Positions 56,275 to 64,000 of a stretch of 64,000 nucleotides of DNA are shown here, piece after piece (positions within the stretch are counted from its first letter, which is position 1; each line of letters starts with the position of its first letter). This DNA is from Ectobius pallidus (Eukaryota > Arthropoda > Insecta > Blattodea > Ectobiidae): contig CAXKWD010000005.1 of assembly GCA_964059195.1 (NCBI GenBank), forward strand, positions 46,763,825-46,827,824. Reading direction: 5' to 3'. Under the pieces are notes generated by a model, which had not been told where the DNA came from, made no database searches, and saw only the letters and a program-made list of their open reading frames with translations. The translations under genes were made by a program, and so were the position numbers.

Positions 56275-57480
56275 CCTGCGTCCGGAAATAAAAGTGGTAA
56301 CAGTGCGGGAAATGACAATCCGGTCTCAGTTGCTGACATGCTAATACAGCTGGGTGAAAAATTAAGTAATAAAATTAACTTGACGCAGTAACTAACAACC
56401 TGGACGAGGTACGATGCTGTTACATCAAATTAAACGAAAAATACGCTGACCTAAAAGCCGAAATCGATTCGATGAAGGAATCCAAGTGGGCAATTCAGAG
56501 AGTGCTAGGAAGAACATATCCGGAATGGAAGAATCGTATTTCGAAAGATGAATGGACACTTATGAATGTGTGTTGAATTTACTGGGTGCGAATTTACATT
56601 GGAACCTATCGGAGCTTCATATCGAGAATGTCTACCGCCTGGGGAAGGGTAGGAAGCGCCCCATTCTGGTGAAATTCGTAAGTGCAATAACCAAAGACAA
56701 AGTGATGAGTAGGTCCCGAATGTTATCTGGAACTAGAATAAGACTATGACTATGACTATAATGACTATAGTTATCAGGAGAGAGCAACAAGAAAAGAGCT
56801 ATTACCGTTTTTGAGACAGGTAGGAAATGAAGGGAAGTTTGCAGAGCTAGTGAGAGACAAGTTACGTATCGAACACAGGCTTTTTAACTTTGACGTTTTT
56901 TTAGAAACAACACTGAACTGAAAAATAGACCTCAAGAAAAATTGTCAACTAACAACAATGAATTTACAGTATGCTCAAGTCCGCATATTTTAGGCACAGA
57001 TAATGCAGTTAATAATAATACACCGGAATTAAGAAATGTGGACAGAGAGGTGGTGAGTTAGCGTACCAAATCCCAGTAGTTCGCGTGTAAGGAATCAGAT
57101 GACAGAACCGACTGTCAAGGTCAGCAACCTAGCACTTCAGATGTGGAAGAAGGTTCATTTGCCGTGGAGAAAAATCCTCATGTGGTCAAACACGCCAACA
57201 CGAATAAGCGCGTGCAGGAGAAGGAAGGAAGGAAGGAAGTGACGTCACCGCAGAAAGGAACAATACGTCACGCGTCATCACAGCAGAGGACGGGGAACGA
57301 AAATTATCGTGTCAAGAGAACGAGGACAAGTATTACCCAAAGCAGTGGATTCCACATTCCTCCCGGTCCGTGGATAAAAGAAATTAATGAGGAAGAATTA
57401 AGAAGTAAAGAGGGAGGTAACACACGTGACACGGGGGGGATTATATTACGAAGCAGGAAAAGGGCTTTTAACTTTTAACT
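56275..57480 (+). pseudogene. LINE ORF1-like (RNA-binding) remnant
   Basis: In several frames the plus strand gives ADMLIQLGEKLSNKINLTQ, then NLSELHIENVYRLGKGRKRP with ILVKFVSAITKDKVMSRSRM (56590-56730), then ATRKELLPFLRQVGNEGKF. A long basic frame follows at 57143-57478 with WIKEINEEELRSKEG. The pattern of a helical start, a V-Y-R-L-G-K...R-P-I-L-V-K-F core and a basic tail resembles the first protein of some insect LINEs, which coats element RNA. No endonuclease or RT follows. Stops and frameshifts are frequent. The assignment is by pattern only. Confidence 0.5.
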
Positions 57481-58139
57481 TTTCATAAACATGAGTGATA
57501 AATATATCCTGCATTTATTCGAAGGAGTGAAATGTAAGAGAAAAAAATTGTGTCGAAATGTAATGCGTTAGAAGAGAGAACATCTGGATTGTTGGTCGCA
57601 AATATGGTCGGGGAATTATATATGAAAGAAATAGGTAGGAGAAAAGAATATGGTGTTGATAGAATTTATTTCAGTACTATAGTGCAGCTTGTCTATATAG
57701 CGAAGAGCAAGCTCAGTGTTGTTTATGACAATGGTGCAATAATATTAAAGTTATGATCCCAAACTTCAAGGCCTTTATGATAATATTAATTTGTAATGGT
57801 AGGAGGAACACCCTATGGTGAAAACCTTTGGAACACCAAGGGTATAACATTGTATTATACAAGAATGAATTACATTACATTCTCGCCCTTCAGGTTAAAT
57901 ATAATTTAATGCAATGTTCCTTTCATTAGAATCATTTGACAACTGACTTATGTTGCCGTCCTGCGCTTTAAGATTGTCTTGCAATCCTCCGATAGAATTT
58001 CATGTTAAATCGACAAAAATAACTTCTGCTATGGTTCATTTCATTTACATATAGCAATAATAGTTTTATCTTTCAGAATCTCAGAATGTCATTGGATCAG
58101 TATGATTACCTTAATTAAGCTGTGCTCAAGGTGGTTTGG
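57481..58139. other. AT-rich DNA, one short unassigned frame
   Basis: A 68-codon frame at 57550-57756 has no recognised relatives; it could be the far end of the LINE remnant. Confidence 0.3.
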
Positions 58140-58640
58140 TAAATTCACTTAGCTTATCTTCTAGTATGATTATTACAGATCGCGCACTCCAAGAGTGTCT
58201 CTGGACGACCGTTACTCAGGTCTAAAAACATTCCTTGGAATGCAATGCACTGAAAAATGCGTTCAAACTGTAGAAACACTTCGTGAAAAGCAAAGGAGGA
58301 GATAAATTACGAGGGCGGGGAAACGAGTCAAGGGAAATTTTGCGTAATTTAGGATTCAGGTGGAGGAAAACAAAGCAAATGCAAACATATTCAGAAAAAG
58401 ACGCTATCTGGGAAACACGAATTTCATTTCCGAGAAATATTGCAAAATATAGAAAAAAAGGAAGACCTATTGTTTATATGGACGAAACGTATATTCTTTC
58501 TTCTCACGTAACTGGAAATTCATGGAATGATGACACCAAGTCCCCACACCACCAGCTGCGCAGACGGCGTGAAATGGCTCCAAATCATTGAGCTCTATTT
58601 ATACCTGGAGTTAGCACTACAGCCTTTCCCCTGTACTAAG
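58140..58640 (+). pseudogene. Tc1/mariner-type transposase fragment (DDE_3-like)
   Basis: The frame at 58283-58591 reads NESREILRNLGFRWRKTK, then KDAIWETRISFPRNIAKYR and KKGRPIVYMDETYILSSHV. The last carries one catalytic aspartate in YMDETYI. SWNDD follows, and in a second frame ALFIPGV. This matches a transposase group common in insects in which R-P-I-V-Y-x-D-E-T-x-I is the central strand. The first aspartate region and the final acidic residue are not visible. Several stops precede the frame. Confidence 0.65.
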
Positions 58641-59309
58641 AAGTGAGGCCACTTTTTCGACTAGTCTCGCCCGGAAACTATGGCAAGAAACTATTTGTCT
58701 GCTCAATACGAAACGTCAAATCACCTTTCTTGTATGGAATTATCACATGTTTGGTTTTTGAAATTGAAGATATTGTTGACGAATGATTATAAGACAGTTC
58801 TTCTTGCATGCATTATAAGAATAATTAATATTAATATATTTAAAGTATGTCATTATTATAATTAAGATTAATATTAATACGTATGTTTTTACGTGACTCC
58901 TGTCGTTTCCATAAATGTGGGCCTAACCGACAAAATTGCATGTATTCAGTACTACACTTGTTACATTAAATTAGTATTAGGTTCAAATCTTTAGAAATTG
59001 AAATATATTGTTCTGCTTCAAAATCGTCATCATTCATTTTAAGTGTATTTTATTGTGATAATAACATTTAATATAATATTTAGTAATTAATCCTTAATCC
59101 AGATTTTAGCAATTTTTAGGATAGGCTTATATCATAATTCAGGTAGGATGGCAATGCATGGAAAAATCGAAGAACTAATAAAAAAACACAACAATGGGCA
59201 GACTTAGTTTTGTATAAAAGGATGAGCTGAGGTAGGTAATGACTGAAACTGATTAACTTAGATTAGAAGTATTTGTAAAGGCTCTCATGTGTAATCTATT
59301 TAATAAGTA
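58641..59309. other. AT-rich DNA, nothing recognised
   Basis: No family-like frame is present. Confidence 0.35.
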
Positions 59310-59630
59310 GAGAATTGTTTATCTGGGAGCAATAATTACAGACACAAATAATATTAAGGCCGAATTTAAGTGTAGACACAAATCAGGAAATGGTAGTTTT
59401 TATGCGGGTAAGAAACTCTTAACTTCTCGTCTAATGTCCACAGATCCAAAAATAAAAATTTATAATACAATTATCCTGCCGGTTGTATTATATGAGACAT
59501 TATGTGAGACATGGTCGCTTACTCTTCGCGGAGAACAAAATCTGAAAGTGTTCGAAAACAGGGTGCTTAGGAAAATATTTGGGCTTAAGAGAGATGAAAA
59601 TGGGGACTGGACACAGATATATAGAGATAG
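59310..59630 (+). pseudogene. LINE RT connection-domain fragment
   Basis: The plus strand reads LGAIITDTNNIKAEFK, then GKKLLTSRLMSTDPKIKIY, ILPVVLYETLCETWSLTLRG and FENRVLRKIFGLKRDENGDW. The same motifs, in the same order, lie in the minus-strand LINE at 54641-55625, so both belong to one LINE group. The duplicated ETLCET shows a small internal tandem change. The fragment ends abruptly near 59630, before the basic tail. Confidence 0.75.
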
Positions 59631-59896
59631 ATCGGCAATGGTGTATGCTGTACCATTGGCGGCAGTGAAGCCACGTGATGCAAGGACCGCCATATTACTA
59701 CACTGCAGCAGCTGATCGTGTACATGCTACAAGTGCGTTACAGCGATGTGAATTTTAGCATTTTAGCTAATAATGTAATTGGACTGAGGAGTATAAATAC
59801 TTTTTCTAAAATGGTGAATACCTGTGTGGTATTCGGGTGTAATTTTTCATACTACGACAGAAAGAAACAAGGAAAGGAACACGTTTCAATACATGC

Positions 59897-60485
59897 GTAA
59901 GTAGGCATTTCATTATTATTATTATTGTTAGCCATTTCATGCATTATGCATGCTTTAGTTTCTAGGAATGTATTATATGGTTGTAAATAACCATAACCTA
60001 ATATTGTTAACTATTTCATACACTGTAAATAGTCATATATTACTTTAGCATTTAGAAATTGCTAATAAACTTAACCTCAATTTATGTGTATTTTTTGCAT
60101 TGTAAATAATATGCTTTAGTTACTAGGAATGTTTTATGTTTTTATAAATAACTGTAAGCATACATTGATAGTTATTTCTTGTATTATTCATACTTCCTTA
60201 AGAATTTAAGCATGTGTTATAATATTTGTAGGCCCTAAGTAATTATTAACATATAAGCCATCTTATGCACTATAATTAATATTCTTATGTTATACTTCAT
60301 GTTATGTTTGTAAATAACTCTAACCTTAATATACCTCTAGGTACAAAAATGGTTAAACTTTTGGATAGTAAATAAATAAGTAGGCCCTTATGATATGCAT
60401 GCAGGAATACCTACCGTATCTAATTAATTGCATCATTTATTTGAGTTTATAATTAACATATTTAATATTTATTTATTTATTTCAG
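59897..60485 (+). other. intron of the THAP transposase
   Basis: 589 bases, beginning GTAAGT and ending TTTATTTCAG, very AT-rich. It joins exon 1 (two bases of an alanine codon) to exon 2 (third base) and leaves the THAP domain continuous across the junction. Confidence 0.85.
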
Positions 60486-62517
60486 AGTTCCTAAGAAGAA
60501 GGACATTCGGGAAGCATGGATAAAGGCGATCAACAGAAAGAATTGGCAACCGACTACAGCTTCAGGTGTGTGCTCTCAACATTTTCGTCCCGAAGATATG
60601 GACTATACTGGCCAAACCAGGAGGCTGAGAGAAGGAGCAGTTCCCTCTGTATTTCCTTCTTATCCTGTGCATTTGCAGAAGCGACATGTAGTCCCACGGA
60701 AACCACCTAAAGTGAGACATGTGTCTTCAAAACCTGATATCGCTACGTGTGCCAGTGAAATCACAATAACAGAAACTGTCAAGATTGAAGTTGGTGTAAA
60801 TTCTGGTGAGAATAGTATTGGTACATGTGACAATAGTGGTGGCTCTGAACCATTAACACCCCGGAAAAGAAAATTAATGACCCAATTGAGTGAGAAAAAT
60901 GTTGAGCTTTGCAGTGCAAGAAAGAAAATAAAGATTTTGCAGCAAAAGGTACGACGGCATGAGAAAAAATTAAAATATGACAGAGAAGTTATTGACTTGT
61001 TAGTGAAAGAAAAACTCATTCTTGAAAATAATGCTGAAATATTAAAAAATTCACTCCCTTCTGATGTATGCTGCTTGTTAGACAGAGCAGCGCAGAGTGC
61101 TGGAACCAGAGTAAGTAAACACGGCTTGGCATATGAACCTTTGTTAAGATCATTTGCATTGACCTTGCACTATTTCTCACCAAAAGCATATGAGTTTGTA
61201 CGGTTGAAGTTCAATAATTCATTGCCTAGTACAAGGACAATACGTTCCTGGTATATGAAAATTGATTGTGAACCAGGTCTGTGCACTGAAGCTTTTAATG
61301 CAATTGCATGTAAAGTTAGAGAAAGCAACGAGAAGGCTCAAGTTCCTATAGTATGCCTCTCTATTGATGATATGTGCCTGAAGGAACATGTAGAATATAC
61401 TGGAAATAAAATTATAGGTTATGTAGATGTTGGTACCGAAATTAATAATGACAGTTTACCCACGGCAAAAATGGCCTGTGTAATTATGTGTACAGCAGTA
61501 AATGATACCTGGAAGATCCCTTGTGGCTATTTTTTTATCGATTCACTCTCAGGTCAGGAAAGAGCATTTTTAATGTCAAGTTGCATCGACAAATTGCATG
61601 AAATTGGTGTCACCATAGCTGCAGTTGTATTTGATGGAGCCAGCTCCAATATAAGTATGGCCAACAACTTGGGAGCTAATTTATCTGATGCAAATAATCT
61701 CAAAACCAGTTTTCTTCACCCATCTCTGTCAGGAGCATCAGTTGCTGTATTACTTGATGCCTGTCATATGATCAAACTTGTACGCAACTGTTTAGCTGAG
61801 AAACAAATAATTTATCGCAAAGACGGTGCAATTCGCTGGTCTTATGTGAAATCTCTATTCGAATTACAAAGTGCCGAGGGTTTGTGTCTGGCAAACAAAT
61901 TAACCTCGAAACATATCAACTGGCATAAACATAAAATGCGTGTGAGACCTGCAGTTCAGACACTTAGTAAATCAGTAGCAGAGGCACTGGATTTCTGTAA
62001 TGTGGTGTTAAAGCTACAAGAATTTGAAGGTTGTGAAGAAACTGTGAAGTTCCTTAAATATATGGACAAGATATTTGATTTACTCAATTCATCCAGCAAG
62101 TTTGGCAAAGCATTCAAAGCCCCACTTGCAATGGAAAATGAAAATCTATGGAGTCCATTCATTTGTGATGCTATTGCATACATTGACTCCCTATACACTG
62201 ATAAGGAATGTGAACAGAAGATTATAACGTGTAATAGGAAGGTTGGATTTGTGGGCCTAAAAGTGTGCTTATTGTCTGTGCAGAATTTATATGACATGTT
62301 TGTAAAAACAAAAAAAATGGAATACCTTCTGACATACAAATTAAGCCAGGATCATGTAGAACTATTTTTTGGTCTCATAAGGCAACGAGGAGGTTGGAAC
62401 GTTAATCCCACATGTTTGCAGTTCAAATCAGCCTTCAAACGACTGATTACCAGGAATGAACTAAAATGCATAAAAACAGGAAATTGCATTTCACAAGATA
62501 GTATACCTATCCTTAAT

Positions 62518-62766
62518 AATAATAAGTAAGGAGCACTCGAAAGAGCATTTGTTCATATTATTTTAGTCTGTACTGTAATCTCTTATTGATTTTACTCTCT
62601 TGGGGCATGCTATCAAATGATAACGCTCACATTTCTGGTTACACAACACGCATACACACTCTTCATTCGGTTGATGGAAACGTTGGGTTCTGCATATTTT
62701 GTAGTGAAAACCATGTGTAGCTAGTCTGGTCACGATATGCCTTTGGTCCTGACACGCCTCCGTCCA
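62518..62766 (-). mobile_element. 5'-truncated LINE 3' end inside the transposase
   Basis: The 249-bp insert is flanked by the perfect 15-bp duplication ATACCTATCCTTAAT (62503-62517 and 62767-62781). On the minus strand it encodes a LINE C-terminus: WTEACQDQRHIVTRLATHGF, CRTQRFHQPNEECVCVLCNQ and CERYHLIACPK, a zinc-knuckle-like tail found in LINEs that carry RNase H. It is followed by a stop and a TTATTATT-type tail at the left end. Insert plus duplication is 264 bases, a multiple of three. Confidence 0.92.
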
Positions 62767-63378
62767 ATACCTATCCTTAATGTAAGTAGTACTCGTGATG
62801 CGAAGAGCACTCAATTTATACAAAATGAGGATGATCCCTTATGTCTTCAGTCACCAGTTCAGATTTCTGATCATGATTATTGCCCATCTTATTCAACATT
62901 AACATTGTTGTCAGACAGTATTGTTGAATACATATCAGGTTATGTTGTTAAGAAAGTAGTCAGTTCTCTAAAGTGTGACAACTGCAAAAAAGCGATTACA
63001 CAGACAGAATGTCCATATTCATTTATTTCTTTCAAAAGTAATGGGAAGTTATTTATTCCTTCAAATGATGTGGTTAGAGTATGTAAATTAAGTGAAAGAT
63101 GTTTTAGAGAGAATTTATGCAGAGGCATCAATTCAATTGTGAAAAGTAACATACCCTACAAAGTCGCAGCTGAAGCAAATGAACTAGGTTTGTTTCCCTC
63201 ATTAAATACTCATGTATTGGACTTAAATCCATTGGACACTCATGTTAATAGATTGATACAAGTAATTTCATTGTCATATTTGAAAATTCGCATTAATCAT
63301 GCAGTTAGGGAAACTAATAGACATAAGATTGATCACAGATCAGTCTACAATCGCCTGGCTATTTTCAAACATTTGTAA

Positions 63379-64000
63379 ATATTCTGTTTATCAATTGAAG
63401 GGGCTAGTTCCATAAGGGTGTAAGGCACAAATCTTTAATTTTGAGTTTTTAACATTTATGCCTTCTCCTCATATCTCTTAAATACTCAGTGAAATATTGT
63501 ACTTGTGCCTTAAACCTCTGCTCAGTTATAAGAAAAGACCTGTGAGACTGCACATTCATTCTACAGTGAGTTCCACGCAAGAGTTGGCCAATGACGCAGG
63601 TTCCTGCGGTGCGGCGGGCACAGCTCCAACTCCCGAGCCATCGGGTGAAATATCTACGCTAATAGAGCCACGGTCGGTGTAATGATTCAGGTTCTCACAT
63701 TTACAGTTAAGATTACAATGAAAATAAACACGTACTTCATCACAAGAGATGTTGGAATTGTTCTCTTGTTGCATCCACACATTACTGGCACTTTTTTTAG
63801 GAAATTTTCTTTCACGCGCATAAGTTCAGCTTCCGATATAAAGTTAATTTATCTTTTTACTAAATAATAAAATAAAGTAAATACTAAAATAAAGGTTTTT
63901 ACTAAAATAAAGTAAAAACAAATAATATGATACAAAGTAAAAAGATTTTGCTACTGTAAAAGTACTTCAGTTTTTGTTTGACATGTTTAGGTACCTCTAG
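63379..64000. other. transposase 3' flank with a GC-rich open segment
   Basis: Mostly AT-rich, with AAATAAAG-like repeats near 63870-63930. A GC-rich block at 63580-63685 lies in a 74-codon minus-strand frame (63556-63780) that contains RGSISVDISPDGSGVGAVPA. I do not recognise it. It could be a host exon, a regulatory stretch or a repeat fragment. Confidence 0.35.

Larger units (their letters stand above)
59811..63378 (+). pseudogene. P-element/THAP9-type transposase, two exons, LINE-interrupted
   Basis: Exon 1 (59811-59896) starts MVNTCVVFGC. A GTAAGT donor and a TTTATTTCAG acceptor remove an intron, and exon 2 starts at 60486. The THAP zinc finger uses C5, C10, C58 and H61 and ends with AVPSVF. 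A coiled coil follows (about residues 145-210). The catalytic region has SIDDMCLKEHVEY (D323/D324), VVFDGASSN (D412), DACHMIKLVRN and SQDHVELFFGLIRQRGG (E654). After residue 706 a 249-bp LINE piece (62518-62766) brings a stop at 62527. Past the duplicated site the frame continues in register to 63378 with VEYISGYVVKKVV and CDNCKK. The full length would be about 904 residues, close to human THAP9. It would act in the nucleus on element ends. No terminal repeats were found, so a domesticated gene cannot be excluded. Confidence 0.85.

Noticed and set aside
59630..63690. Terminal inverted repeats for the P-type transposase
   Set aside because: I compared both flanks by eye and found only short matches such as CATTGGC, not enough to call ends.

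Overview
The window looks like a stretch of a large, AT-rich arthropod genome, most likely a polyneopteran insect such as a cockroach or termite. That placement is inferred from the mix of transposon families (Tc1/mariner-type elements, tRNA-derived SINEs, several LINE types, Penelope-like, Ty3, hAT, Mutator-like and P elements), a spliceosomal intron, and the frequent short motif TAGGCCTA. I found no convincing single-copy host gene and no tRNA, rRNA, CRISPR array or bacterial-type gene. Almost everything recognisable is transposon-derived, separated by AT-rich DNA with no protein-like signal.

Layout. 0-5 kb: SINE pieces, an unassigned 149-codon open frame and the 3' end of a LINE. 5.9-8.5 kb: a local 300-bp direct duplication, then a 0.9-kb element built of five ~150-bp tandem units; a second, inverted copy lies at 20.9-21.7 kb. 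11.6-15.1 kb: a decayed Ty3-type LTR retrotransposon on the minus strand (LTR, primer-binding site, gag, protease) interrupted by a 965-bp hAT-type MITE. 17-19 kb: mariner-type and LINE tails. 22.5-26.3 kb: a decayed Mutator-like DNA transposon with 19-bp inverted ends, into which a SINE and a LINE with a long intact reverse-transcriptase frame inserted. 26.3-27.6 kb: a LINE 3' end split by a second SINE family. 29.1-30.2 kb: the GIY-YIG end of a Penelope-like element. 30.3-30.65 kb: a full SINE.

36.8-46.5 kb holds the freshest insertion: a complete 9.7-kb Ty3-type retrotransposon (minus strand) with two 1714-bp LTRs that differ at only two positions I could find, and a GTAA target duplication. 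It nevertheless carries an in-frame UGA between gag and pol, a frameshift in RNase H and an altered RT motif (YLDE). 46.6-50 kb: an arthropod-typical mobile gene fragment, two LINE tails and a mariner fragment. 51.4-55.6 kb: two LINEs in opposite orientations, one split by a SINE. 56.3-59.6 kb: a LINE ORF1-like remnant, a Tc1/mariner-type transposase fragment and a LINE tail.

The most informative locus is at the right end (59.8-63.4 kb): a two-exon P-element/THAP9-type transposase, about 904 codons, with its THAP zinc finger, coiled coil and catalytic acidic residues visible. It is interrupted by a single 249-bp 5'-truncated LINE piece flanked by a 15-bp target duplication. The reading frame is open on both sides and in register.

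The genes do not form a pathway. They record successive insertions, and several nestings (SINE in LINE, SINE and LINE in Mutator-like element, MITE in gag, LINE in P transposase) give a relative order of events.
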